From Jacaranda mimosifolia (lineage: Eukaryota > Streptophyta > Magnoliopsida > Lamiales > Bignoniaceae): a DNA stretch of 64,000 nucleotides. The position numbers and the translations under genes were made by a program. Location: positions 44,564,501 through 44,628,500 of the forward strand of contig CM032117.1 in the NCBI GenBank assembly GCA_018894105.1, in the 5' to 3' direction. Positions 1 through 11,027 of this stretch are shown one piece after another (positions within the stretch are counted from its first letter, which is position 1; the number at the start of each line of letters is the position of its first letter). The notes below the pieces were generated by a model. That model had not been told where the DNA came from and ran no database searches. It saw only the letters and a list, made by a program, of their open reading frames with translations.

Positions 1-94
1 GACATGTTGGGTTTCTCGGTTATCTTTTATGTTATGATTTAAGTCTGAAATGGTGGCACCTCAGCTTAGGAATTACCCTGAGTGGAGCGCCACA
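1..94 (+). mobile_element. 3' end of a Tekay-like gypsy LTR
   Basis: The last 94 bases resemble the end of the solo LTR at 14631-17721: both have an 'agtctgaaat/aagtctaaat' stretch, then 'cctcagct', and end in a GAGnGCG-type tail (GAGCGCCACA here, GAGGGCGTTACT there). The rest of the LTR lies outside the window. It abuts an Athila-type primer site directly, so it probably inserted into that element. Whether it is solo or part of a full element cannot be seen. Confidence 0.6.
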
Positions 95-109
95 CCAGCA
101 ATGGTGCCA
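95..109 (-). promoter_or_regulatory. Athila/Tat-type primer binding site
   Basis: On the minus strand this reads TGGCACCATTGCTGG, two changes from the tRNA-Asp primer site TGGCGCCGTTGCCGG known from Athila and Tat elements. It follows the LTR end, which lies at higher coordinates, as expected for a minus-strand element. The internal region that should follow is replaced by the Tekay-like LTR end at 1-94. Confidence 0.6.
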
Positions 110-1160
110 AAAACTTATTGGTGTGCAAAACAAATAATGCAAACAATCATGCTAGTGCATGTGTGACAATAAGTAATAAAGTGATGCAAAGAGTGTTAAT
201 CCCACAGGGAACTAAATTATTCGCTACTAATTACTAATTTATCACACACTTGTTTTATTCAAACAAAAATCAATTATATAGGAATTAAAACCAAACTAAT
301 GAAAATAAGAAAAAGTGTACTGATTAAGATTTCTACCAGGATATAGAAGCCTAGAATTACGATTTCATCAATTGAATGAGATGATTACATAATTTTGTGC
401 TATGAAATTAATAACAAGTTATTAATCTCGAATCTTTTGCAATTACGGGGTTTTTTTCTGAATTACCCACAATCAAATCCTTAATTTATTCAATGCACTA
501 TATCCTTTGTGAATTAACTAAATTATGGATGGGGTTGTACCACTTAATTAACTACCTAGGGAAAACAAGTATATTCATATTCTACTCACAAATTAATTAA
601 TTCATCAATTTGCATAATTAATCCTAAGCTCTTTTATTGTCAATGGATCCCTAAATTTCTTTTTCAAGACTTCTCTAGGGTTTAAAGATGCATTTGACTG
701 TTGATCCGATAATCAAATAGAAAAAGCACACGGTAAAAGAAATAACTAAAGAGCTACTAAAATTTCACGAAAGAAAATTCATGTATCAATTTATTCGAAA
801 GAATCCGTCATAATCCTAGACTAATGAATTAGTTCATGATTTAATTGTCAAACAAAATATGAACAAAACAAAATATTGTTACAAATCCAGAAGAGGAAAC
901 TCTATTCCTAAACGAATCTGATCTCCACTTTGTCCTCTTTTGAATCCCGAATCCTAGCAAAGCTTCTAATCTCCCAAACAAAAAAAAAAAAATCCAAATC
1001 TCCATTCCACTAAGTGTTTGAAAGGCCTATAATTGATTCAAAGAGTCTTCTAATTAGACTAGGACTCAAATAAATAAAAAGACTCTTTTGCCCATCCTTA
1101 ATTAGATCATGAGGTGTCATCCTGCTAGTATTCCCACCAACTTGTGGCAATTTGTTCATT
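110..1160 (-). mobile_element. Athila-type 5' LTR remnant
   Basis: Read on the minus strand, this ends with a block containing 'ttccctgtgggatt' about 90 bases before the primer site, a layout I recognise from Athila/Ogre-type LTR ends. The sequence is AT-rich and noncoding. The outer (5') LTR boundary could not be fixed; 1160 is only where recognisable LTR-like sequence fades. No coding part of the element remains in the window. Confidence 0.45.
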
Positions 1161-1612
1161 TTGTAATTTCTCTATTTTTATTCTTGCAATTCTAAATTTT
1201 CATCAATAAGCAAGGGAATTATAGTATTTTAAACAAGAAAATTATTTGTTAAGTTCTAAATATGATATTAAATTAATACTAATAGGGACTTAACAAATGT
1301 AACAGTTCATATATCTCGGTCCATTTTCATAAGCAAATTTAGATCCAAATGTGCAACGATTAAGTTGAATTTTATAAGCTGTTATAATTAGGTACTGATC
1401 TAACATACACCTTTTCTCTGGAAAAAGTTTGGCTTAGATCATAGAGGATTCAAGACTTGCATCGTTAAACTCTTTTCTTTTTATTTAACTAATATGTGGA
1501 ATATGATGAGAATGCTTCATAATAGATCAAAAAGTGTTTAGTGCTTTTAAATTTGCTATTATAATTGTAAAACATGCTACAATTGTACTCTATCACATAA
1601 TGAAACTTATAC

Positions 1613-1929
1613 GTGCTGGCGGGACAACATCTCAAAATAGTTGGGCCTTTATATTCGGAGACAAATCTAATTATCATCATCTGGTACCATTTGTAGGAAT
1701 GATGGCCATATGCCTTTTCCCAAGCCCTTTGACTACTGGAATATGATAATACCTAATTATCCAACATTGAAAGAAGCCGAGGGTTTGAGATAGTTTATAA
1801 GCAATTCCTCCTCACTCACACTTCGAGGCATCTTTTCAGGGCAAAACCCTCCATCATATGTGTACCGGTAGGACAATACCTCAAAGTTGTTGGACCTTCA
1901 TATTCGGAGATAAATTTGATCATCATTAC
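1613..1929 (+). repeat. Spaced direct duplication of about 68 bp
   Basis: The block at about 1613-1680 is repeated at about 1861-1929. Shared anchors are 'tattcggaga', 'aaat' and a 'gatcatcat'-like end. The copies differ by roughly a fifth of positions by eye, so the duplication is old. No coding meaning is seen. Confidence 0.6.
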
Positions 1930-2514
1930 TATCACAAAGAAGCGAATAATTTATGTTTTCTTTTTCTAACATTCATTTACACAGGCACATCCACCTAAAG
2001 TTTGGTAATTAGTTTTCAAATATTGGACCTAATATTTATTTTATTTATACACACCCACATTAGAGATTGACTAGGTACGAACTTTTAACCTCACACTTTC
2101 TGTGTGAAACTTATGCAATTGGTTAAAGACCATTTGAAAATTTTGGACTAACATATAAATGTGTGAGAATAATGTCATTAAATTAATTGACCACTCAATT
2201 TACAATTATTTTATGTAGAAGCATATAAGAGAAAATAAATAAAATAGTTGGAAGATTAAGCTATGTCAAAATATTTCATGAAAAGAAATTTTGTATAATC
2301 ACAGCGATGCAAGCATTCCTACTTTTGAGCATCAGAAGTGTCCCCACCCAGACTGACTAAACTGCCCACATTTTTCCGGTTAAAAAATTATATGAGAAAT
2401 AAAACCATAATAGAATGGAATTTGAACTTCTCTCTTCCACAGGTGGAAAAACTTCGATTACTGGTTTAATTTGTTATGATTAGTCAAATGCATGTGGTAC
2501 AACTTTTCTCTTTT

Positions 2515-2569
2515 TCTTCTTCTTCTTCTTCTTCTTCTTCTTCTTCTTGTTTTTTTTTTTTTTTTTTTT
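2515..2569 (+). repeat. (CTT)n microsatellite followed by poly-T
   Basis: About twelve uninterrupted TTC/CTT triplets (2515-2549) run into a homopolymer of about 20 T. It is a pyrimidine-only tract on this strand. Confidence 0.95.
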
Positions 2570-3593
2570 GGCCCATTTCTCTTTCCAAAACCTTCTTTGG
2601 CTTTTAAAAAAATGGATATAGAGTTAAGGATGTCAAATTTATGTAAATTGTTTGAATAGTTTCATGTTGGACTTAAATTTTTTGAGTCATTATGGTATAT
2701 CAATTAAAATCCGCCAAATGCAACCTATCGCCACATTTGCATGGAAGGACTTAAATTTTAGGAGGGAATTTCAAATAACTCTACATCAAATGAATTTAAA
2801 ATACATCATATATAATATTGTCTCAAAAATAGGAGTTCAAGTGTTCAACAATTTGAAATTAATTATGAGATAGAACAAAGTTGAAGGAATTTTGTTATTT
2901 TAAATTTGAAATCTTTAACTCTAAAACCCATCATTATATATGAAATGCAACCTAAATTTTTTGAAAATGTGAAACAATTACTCTACCTTATGAACTAGTT
3001 CGTGCAATTACTCAATTTTATATATGTGCAGTCAGATTTCCTCAATCGCCATCTTTTATTCCAATTTAGTATTTCATCTATTATTTACACAAATAATTTT
3101 CACACTCAATGCATATATTAAAACTTTTATCGTAGGCAAAATTGCTAAATTAGGTCTGTACCTATACCCCACTAGCAATTTTAGACTTTATCTTTTTGGG
3201 TCACAAGGACAAATTGTGCACCAAACTCATTCACTAGCGATCTGGTCCTATGTGGCACCACGTCAATCCTTCCTCTCTCCTGTGTGGCATATGACGTGGA
3301 ACCTCCTCTTGCCATGTCAGCACATTTCTTACACTTGGACCAAAAAAAAAGGAAAATTGTACAAAAAATCAAAAAACAAATACATAAAAACTAAAAAGAG
3401 CAAAAAATAGATAAATCTTGAAAAACATTTATATATACATACATACACATATACATTCCACTTGCCAAATCATCAAATTAAATGCAACTAACTTCTAAAA
3501 AAAATTTAAAACTTACACATAAAATTTTAAAATATCAAATATCCTTCAAATTTATAAGATTTTATTTGATATGAATTTATCATCTAAAGTTTT

Positions 3594-3756
3594 TAAAAAA
3601 TCTAATTTATCACTTTAGGCAATATAATTTTAATAATTTTAAGTTACATAATTAATAATGTTGAATTTATTTAAAAAATCTAATTTATCGCTTTAGGCAA
3701 TATAATTTTAATAATTTTAAGTTACATAATTAATAATGTTGAATTTATTTATTAAT
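3594..3756 (+). repeat. 78 bp tandem duplication inside the MULE
   Basis: A unit beginning 'tctaatttatcactttagg' at 3601 recurs at 3679 ('tctaatttatcgctttagg') and is otherwise almost identical to its end. Near identity means the duplication is much younger than the element ends. Confidence 0.9.
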
Positions 3757-3790
3757 TAAAAATAAAATAAAAATTGAATCATAGATATAT

Positions 3791-4060
3791 AAGTCTATCC
3801 TCTTAACTATATAATTCCAAATTACATAATAATCTTAAAATCATAGATATATCTAAAATTATTCAATTAAATATAAATATATTTTATTTATTAATTCAAA
3901 TATCATAAATAAAACTAAATAATAAAAATTTAAGTATATCATCTTAACTATATAATTACAAATTATATAATAATATTATAGTCATATATATATTCTAAAA
4001 TAGTTCAATTAAATATAAATAAAGTTTAGTTATGAATTCAAATATAATAATAATAATTCA
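3791..4060 (+). repeat. Diverged 141 bp tandem repeat, two units
   Basis: A unit starting 'aagtctatcctcttaac' near 3791 recurs near 3932 as 'aagtatatcatcttaac', with similarity over most of its length ('ttcaattaaatataaata' in both). It is followed by a short (TTA)n run at about 4055-4082. Noncoding. Confidence 0.7.
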
Positions 4061-4104
4061 ATTATTATTATTATTATTATATTAAACAAAAAAGATAAAA
4101 GCAC

Positions 4105-4365
4105 AACCGTACCTCTGCCCCTCTTTCCCCTCAATTTGGTCGCAGCCCAGGATCTGCCTAGGTCAGGCAGCTGCATGGCCAGGTGCCCCCACACAATTCC
4201 CTGGGCTTAATGGCCACATGATCAGCGACTACCTTCGCCTAGGCCTAGCGATCGCATGTGCCGCCGCGCTAGGCTGTGGCCGCATGCGCCCAACAGATCT
4301 GGGCTAGCCAGATCTGCTAGCCAATCACCTAGCCCATGGCAGCCATAGGGGTTGGGGGTTTGGAG
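4105..4365. other. GC-rich island in the MULE, possible captured fragment
   Basis: About 260 bases of clearly GC-richer sequence stand in an otherwise extremely AT-rich element. They include repeated 'agatctg' and 'gctagcc' motifs and a local palindrome-like 'cagatctgggctagccagatctg' region. No long reading frame crosses it. It could be a captured gene piece (Pack-MULE) or a normal internal block of this MULE family; the sequence alone cannot decide. Confidence 0.4.
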
Positions 4366-4776
4366 AGTTTGGGTTCTATATATTGTATATATTTAGAATA
4401 TATGTTTATATATATATACATATGAATATGTGTTTGTTTGTATGCATTTTTATTTTTTGGCTTTATTTTATTTTTTATGTCTTGATTTTTTATTTCTATG
4501 TATAAATTTATTTTTTGCTTGTTTTATACTTTTTTTTTTATGTTTTTGTCGACGTGGCAAGTTGAATTTCCACATCATTGTCAAGGAAGAAAAAAGAAAG
4601 ATAAATCTAATGATAGGGTGCCATGTGATGCCAAATCAAGCGCTACATAGGATCGGGCCACTACCGGATGAGTTCTAGGCCAAATTTGTCCTCAAATTGT
4701 CAAATTTTAGGAGGTACTGTGTCAATCTTGCGGCCTTAAAAGATAAAGTCTAAAGTGGCGATTTTGCAATTTTGCC

Positions 4777-5626
4777 TTTATACTATGGAAAAAAAAAACA
4801 TTTATTTACTTTTTTAATGTTAGTATGAGCTTTAATTTTTCATTGTATTTATCTATATTTCAGAACAAATAAAAAATAAGATGAAATTAAATAATAGAAG
4901 GGTAGAGAAAAGTAAAAAAAGTAAAACTAACTTAATAGTTATAAAAATTAGAAAATAGTAAAAAATGCATTTTAGGAAGACCATTCAAAAAGACATCAAA
5001 CAGGGTGTCGGTGCTTTATTTCTAGCTTAGATAGATAAAATATGCTCATCTTTCACAAGTTAACTATTTGTCAAATGTCAACCTTATTAGTTTCAATATT
5101 TTCCCATAAAGCAACACTTTTTCTCAAGTCTATTCACACATATAGTGTGACGTTAGAGATTCAAATCTTTCGTACCTCTACTGTACATTCATATAATAAA
5201 AAATTTCTAAATCAAAATCATAATTTAATCGATTTCCAAAAGACTTGTGTTAAACCTAAACTTTCGTATCACTCCGTTTTTATTATTTGTCTAATCCAAT
5301 GTGATAGTTGAGCCCAATCTATATTTGGGTCATTATACATACATATTACTACTAATATATAAAAGTGAATTGCCAAAGCTATAGCAGTAGCTCCTGGACC
5401 ATCGGACCCCATTTTTCCCTTTTTTTATCCCTCTTTTCCATCCCTACTTTTTTATTTGGTTAATCACTCTTTCCATGTGTTTGCTGCTGCTTGATCCTAT
5501 GCCATTCAGCTACCCTATGCATCTCTTCTTCCTCTTTTTTTTGTTACTTTTTCTTGATTTTCTTGGGATAGCAAAGGCTGGTGCATCGATGGTCACTCTG
5601 TTTGGCTTGTTTTTGGCTTGTTAGAA
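4777..5626. other. Unassigned AT-rich sequence
   Basis: No domain, terminus or RNA gene was recognised. The 89-codon frame at 5042-5311 has no recognisable features. A 'tactactaatatataaaag' stretch near 5347 resembles some transposon starts but has no partner. Confidence 0.5.
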
Positions 5627-5639
5627 CACTAACAAAATA

Positions 5640-6340
5640 GTACATTAGAGGCATTAAAAAGTGCCACTTATATAGTATTATATTGACGTTTTTACATATA
5701 ATGGCACTTTTTAAAAGTGTCATCTAGGTAGATGTAGTGAAAGGTAAAAATGCCACTATTTTATCCTTTTGTGGCATTAAGAAAATGCAACAAAAAATAG
5801 AATAAATGACATACTGAAATGTCACAAGAAATGCATTAACTGACATATCTAAATGCCACAATTTGTTTAAAAAAATGACAAGCTAACATGTAACAAGATT
5901 TGCATATAGTAATATACTAAAATGCCACAAATTTTTTTTTCAAATGACATTATAACATGCCATAAAAAATGTAATAAATAGCATATTAAAATGTCATTAA
6001 AAGTTCCTTTCAGCAACATATTCTCACGCCACCATAAATATAGTAAATGATGTATTAAAATGTCACACAAACATTTTTTTAAATGACATGTTAATATGCC
6101 ACAAAATAGTACGTTAATGGCATCTTAAAAAGCTATAAAATTTAATTTTATGGGCACTTTAAAATAACACTACAGCCATAAATTATTGCATTTAAAAATA
6201 TCATAAAAAGTACTTTCAAGACACTTCAACTTATCATTTCTTTTAATATAGTTATCTTACAACTGTCCCAAAAGAATTATTTACTGACATTTCAAAATAT
6301 CATATTAATCATTAATTTGACATCTTAAAGTGTCACCATA
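5640..6340. repeat. CACTA subterminal repeat array
   Basis: The motif AATGYCAC(A), in both orientations (for example at 5661, 5697, 5750, 5778, 5850, 5918, 6060 and 6098), occurs more than a dozen times in 700 bases. Such arrays near the termini are the binding sites of the TNPA protein in En/Spm-type elements. The motif differs from that of the CACTA end at 14104, so two families are present. Confidence 0.65.
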
Positions 6341-6814
6341 ATCCTAAATATAAATGTACATTAGAATCTTATATTATTCATTTTAATCACTAATCATATC
6401 AATCCATTTATAGGCAAATAATTAAAATAAACTATCATAATAATTGATCTTGCTTCGTATACATAAAAATGACCTTCTTAAAAACATCACTTATCAAACC
6501 CATGTTCTAAATGAGTAAACAAACAAAATTATAAGTAGCTCTGTCAGAAAGATAAAATACTAATGTATGTTTACAAACTTGTAGAAAGCATGTAAATCAA
6601 TAATAAAGGTGAGACTCTAATGCTTGAAGTGATATATCTTCTAAAAGCATTTGAATCATCTACAAAGCCGAGCATCTACATCCTTCAGAATCTGCATAAG
6701 TACGACAAATAGTATAAAAAACTAATCATTTTCATATACAAGTTGTAGTAATATAAAGTAATAGAGACTAATGTTTAACGACACTTAAGAAATTGTAATC
6801 CTATCAATACATAC

Positions 6815-8770
6815 CGCAAAAGCTTTTGGCCAAGCAATGTTATCTCCAACAGCTTGTCTAATAGTCTTGTATTGTCCATATGATCTAACTAGCTATTTGT
6901 TAGGCTTTATAGCAACTTGCACATATCCTTATCAATAATGGTCTCCCAATTCTTGTTCGCCCGCTTCATTAGTTGCATTAGTGCAATATAATAATCCAAT
7001 AGCTATTGTTTCAGTTGGCTTAATTATACACTTCAGACGCACTATATCACCAACCTAAAAAATAAAACAAAAAACAAAAAACAAATACAACAATTACTAG
7101 ACTTAAAGTAAGTAGTGAGTAAGAGCAAGATATAATGACATATAAAGTATAAAATATAACCACAAGTGTAAATATAAATGAATTAGTTGAGAAAAGGTCT
7201 AAAGAAAAATTTTAAACCAATGCATATTTTAAAACACAAGAAACCTTAATATTCTTGTTATAATGAAAAATAAAAGGCCAAAATAAAAATTCTTATCAAT
7301 TCAATATCAAATTACATATATATAGTTTCACCTAAATGCTGTTACTAAGACTACCAAAAGTATTAGAAAATGATAAGGACCAACATTCTGCCTTGCGACT
7401 TGCAAAATTGGAGACAAATCATTAGGGGTCTACAAAAAAATTTAAGCATTATGATCAAGAAAGTAAAGCTAGTAAAACACATGAATGACCCTTACGTATA
7501 AGAAAATATTGCAACCTGTGTGGAATCATCAGCGAAATTTTCATGACATGGCACTTGAATAGATTGAGATTTTAATTGATCAAGTTTATCCCTTAGCTTC
7601 TAGTTCTGCTGTTGCAAAGATTTGATATTTATATTCCGATTTGCTCCACGAGTAGAGATATCATTATACACAATTGAGGGACAAATCAGCACCATAAGTT
7701 CGAACTCGTCCACTTTTTTCTTTACCCATTACTTGCGCATATGGGTCATTCCTAGATGTATCTCCATTTGACCCATTGGAATTTTCTTGTTCCTTTTCAT
7801 TCACTTTGACCTATAACCAAATTCCAGACATGATTAGATGTCAATTATTCATAAACTTATATCATATATTTAAAAATATTATAAGGAATACACAATTGCA
7901 TTTTTCAGAGGCTCACTCTGGGTGCCATCTTTCTTTGTGAAACAAAGGTGAAATGATTCTGCTTGAGTAGGAGCATGCCCAAGTAGGTTTTTCTACAATA
8001 AATCATATATAACATAGAATTAAAGTTGCATATCTAGCAAATATGTCATGAAAAATAAAAAGTAATCTAAATAGATATAAGGAAAGAGGTTAACCTCCTC
8101 TCTTCTAACTGTAGCGAAACTTTTTTGCACCCGTAGTATGAATGTGAACACGAAGTGCAGGACTAATTTGATTTCTCTTACTTACTTTTTGTGCACAATC
8201 AGTAGACCACTTGACTAGGTATTCAAAGTGCTCCTCATACACCCTAGGATCTTTGAACTTTTTTTGCTCCTCAAAAGTCAAATCCTTCCTATGATATTGT
8301 TTCTTCAACTGGTTTCTCTAGTCTCTTAATTTTTTACCAAATTTTTGCATCGTCCAAGTCTTACAGGAATCATGCAGATCAAACTTGATCTATCACACAT
8401 GTTGAATTAGTATATATATAATAAAAGAACAATAATTTGGCAAGAAAATATATATATATATATATAAATTTATAAATGACTTAATATATAAAGGTTTAAA
8501 AATAATAAAGTATATCACATTTAGGATTTTCCACATTCTCTCCTTATAATATTGAGGAAATTTATTCCAGTTTAAATAAATGAGTGGTGCATTTTTTTTC
8601 ATCTCTTAGCAAAGTCCCAATAAAATTGGACAATTTAATTTGTTGCATTTTCATCATCCGCTGCCCAAATTCATTGAAAGTAACTCTTGGTGGTTCTTCA
8701 CTTTCGCGTCTACCCCAAATACTATGGCATTGAGTAAAACCTCTACATTATTTTCGAACACCTCCTGCAT
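6815..8770 (-). pseudogene. TNPA-like CACTA protein (plant transposase, Ptta/En/Spm family), broken
   Basis: In En/Spm elements this type of protein binds the subterminal repeats and brings the ends together. Reading 8770 to 6815 on the minus strand, pieces appear in the usual order. They are a W..P..YK..MW..L segment (8520-8600), a YLVKWSTDCAQKVSKRNQ segment followed by HTTGAKKF (8110-8235), a TKKDG segment (about 7940), and a YAQVMGKEKSGRVRTYG segment (7690-7750). A glutamine-rich coiled coil (7500-7620) and a C-terminal part with ELGDHY and DNIAWPKAFA (6830-7045) complete it. The pieces lie in different frames separated by introns or frameshifts, and at least three stops interrupt the C-terminal part. 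The protein is dead. Confidence 0.7.
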
Positions 8771-8881
8771 GTAAAACGACTTAGGTATCAAAATACATGT
8801 CATTTATAAAGGATGATGGTATTATATTATGATAGCTTACAAAGAGATTCCACATAAAAAAAAATTCTTACTCCCTAAGAA

Positions 8882-9490
8882 TAGGGACATATCTAGAAAT
8901 GAGAGTGTTGGGGGGGGGGGGGGGGGCAAAAATTATAAAGCTTAAAAGTTTAAGTATAATTTTTATATTTGTGAATTCAAAATACACATTTTCATCAAAA
9001 TTGAGTGCGATACTCCTTTATATCAAAAAATTTGTAAATGAATCAAATCAATAGCAAAATTTTCAATAATAGTTTTTTCAATATAAGTAACTAAAAAGTC
9101 GAAGAAAAAGTTCTAAAACATGCATCTTGTTCTGAAACATGTTCTTAATAATATTCATAAAGAAAAAGTTCTTTCATTTCTAGCTGTTGAAATACAAAGA
9201 AAAATATTCACTCACATTTATTCTTATCTCAATCTTATTAAAGTCAAAATGAGAGATTTTAATTGTTTTGCAAGTCCCTTAAAATTTAATCGGCTAAACT
9301 CCCGTAATGTTTTCTCAAACAAATAAAATAGAAATGTCTTAACTAGCCTACTTAATAGTCTTCACTTGATTACTTGATTGTAAATATAGATCTGAAATTA
9401 ATTATACTAATATATATACATATATTTTGTAATAAACCTGGGGGGGGGGGGGGGGCAATGGCCCTTGCTTGCCCTCTAGATCCGTCCTTG
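8882..9490. mobile_element. hAT-type non-autonomous transposon with poly-G ends
   Basis: The 609 bp element is flanked by a perfect 8 bp duplication CCTAAGAA (8874-8881 and 9491-9498). Left end TAGGGACATATCTAGAA and right end, read in reverse, CAAGGACGGATCTAGAG form an imperfect 17 bp inverted repeat close to the hAT CAGGGA-type terminus. Both ends carry runs of about 16-18 G on the plus strand (8910-8926 and about 9441-9456). The interior is AT-rich with no transposase; a 68-codon frame at 9120-9326 has no recognisable domain. It interrupts the region of the CACTA remnant. Confidence 0.8.
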
Positions 9491-9498
9491 CCTAAGAA

Positions 9499-11027
9499 GA
9501 GACTAGAAGGGGGAACATAATGCAAGAAAACAATATATTGCTGCTATCTGAAATTTCAAAAAAAGTAAAAAAAAGATTATAATTTGTCCTAATAGTTATA
9601 CTTTAGAGTTGGATTATATTTTTTTTCTCAAGAATTAACGTTGAAGTTATAACATTGAAACAGTAGCGGTAGGATATTGTTTTCATTGAAATTAACTATA
9701 GTTATACTTGAAATTAACAAGTAGTAGCAATATAACATTGAAAAGAGAAAGTTTAATGGTAGTTCATTAGTAAAACTTGCCCACTGATCCATTTTTTACG
9801 TGTTACCAGAAGCTATAATTTGACAGATTATGGAGCAAATTGTAAATGATTATATTATCCTAATAATCCATTCTTGTTGTTAGATATAAAACCAACTTGA
9901 GGATTATCCACTGTTAGTTAATTTTAGGCAAAGCAAATTTCAAACAAGTTATACTTGAGATATTATATTCTCCCAGTGATCCATTCTTTATTCTTAGATT
10001 TGATTAATGTATATACACATCCATGTTACCCCTACCCTGCTAACACTACACATGATTTTATAATGCCCACTAGAAAAACTGAACCCTCGAACATAACTTG
10101 TTCAAAGTGTATAGTATCATAAATAAAATAAACCTAACTCTTTTGTTCCTTTCAACAAGGCATGCACAATTAACATCCATAAAATAATTATTTCATTGTC
10201 AATTCTTTCCATCAAAATGTCCACTACAAAATGATTTGCTATTCATAAAATAAAAAGTCCAAAAATAAAAATAATTTTCTATTCATAAAACAAAAACGCC
10301 CAACATTAAAAATGATCTAAAATATAAAGTACATGTGCTTCTATTCATAACACAATCATCATCCAATGCCGTTTCAGATTCACATCTTGCATTCTCATTT
10401 AAACGAAATTCCATGTAGGATCCATTTAAATCTATAAAATATGAATAATATAAAGAAATTAACATATATAATCAAATAGTCTATTACATATGTCATGGTA
10501 TTATATCATAAAAAATCAATAAAATTTGACTCTTTCACCTTTTTGCAGTTTGACAAAGTAAGATTCTTATAAAATTTAATGGAGAAATATTTATCAAAAT
10601 AATTAAAAAATTGTGCCTTTTCTAAGTAGGGCCATTTGTGTAAATATATCTAGTTTTCAAGTTTAAGGGAATAAAAGAATTTGAAGGCTAGAAAATAATG
10701 ATATTCAAACATTCAACATCACAAATTAGGAGGCTGGACATAAGTTTTTTACCTTGGAATTTTGTTGAAATCAATCATAGTTGAAGCTTGTTGAAGCAGA
10801 TTGGACGAAGGAATAAATTAAAAAAATAAAAACTAATAACATAACTAGGAAATGACAATATCCCATACCTTCAGGAAATAGTTGATGCACTATGAGTTTG
10901 AGGGTGAAACACAAACACAATAATTTTCTTAAAAGGTCCTATATATGCTTTCCCTCCAATTTTTTTATTACCCTCTAATAAGTTGAGTGATCTCCCTCTA
11001 ATATTTTTCAATGTTACAAAGAATTTT
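9499..11027. other. Unassigned AT-rich sequence
   Basis: No domain or terminus was found. It may hold the missing right part of the CACTA element that starts at 5627, but no matching subterminal motifs are seen here. The frame at 10283-10465 (minus) looks like chance. Confidence 0.45.

Larger units (their letters stand above)
1161..3134. other. Unassigned AT-rich sequence
   Basis: No gene, protein similarity or element terminus was recognised. Short reading frames at 1489-1746 and 2652-2873 have no recognisable domain and look like chance. The stretch contains one local duplication (1613-1929) and a CTT microsatellite (2515-2569). Part may still belong to the Athila-type LTR. Confidence 0.5.
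3135..4776. mobile_element. Non-autonomous Mutator-like element (MULE)
   Basis: The two ends are long diverged inverted repeats of about 200-250 bp. Left starts GGCAAAATTGCTAAATTAGG and right, read in reverse, starts GGCAAAATTGCAAAATCGCC; both then share an 'ttagactttatctttt' block and a 'cctatgt' block. Flanking 9-mers TTTATCGTA (3126-3134) and TTTATACTA (4777-4785) match at 7 of 9 positions, the usual MULE target-duplication length. The 1,642 bp element encodes no transposase. Its interior is very AT-rich except for a GC-rich island at about 4105-4365 that may be captured sequence. The family call rests on TIR form and duplication length. Confidence 0.7.
5627..8780 (-). mobile_element. Decayed CACTA (En/Spm) transposon, partial
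   Basis: The left end is taken at CACTAACAAAATAG (5627), directly followed by a dense array of short subterminal motifs. A TNPA-like pseudogene on the minus strand then spans about 6815-8770. The opposite terminus was not found; the element may extend right beyond the hAT insertion at 8882-9490. No TNP2-type (Transposase_21) transposase is visible, so what remains is non-autonomous. The left boundary is a best guess because its TIR is imperfect and no 3 bp target duplication could be proven. Confidence 0.6.

Noticed and set aside
5340..5626. Possible Helitron start ('tactactaatatataaaag')
   Set aside because: There is no hairpin plus CTRR end at a plausible distance and no rep/helicase coding sequence, so the resemblance is too weak.
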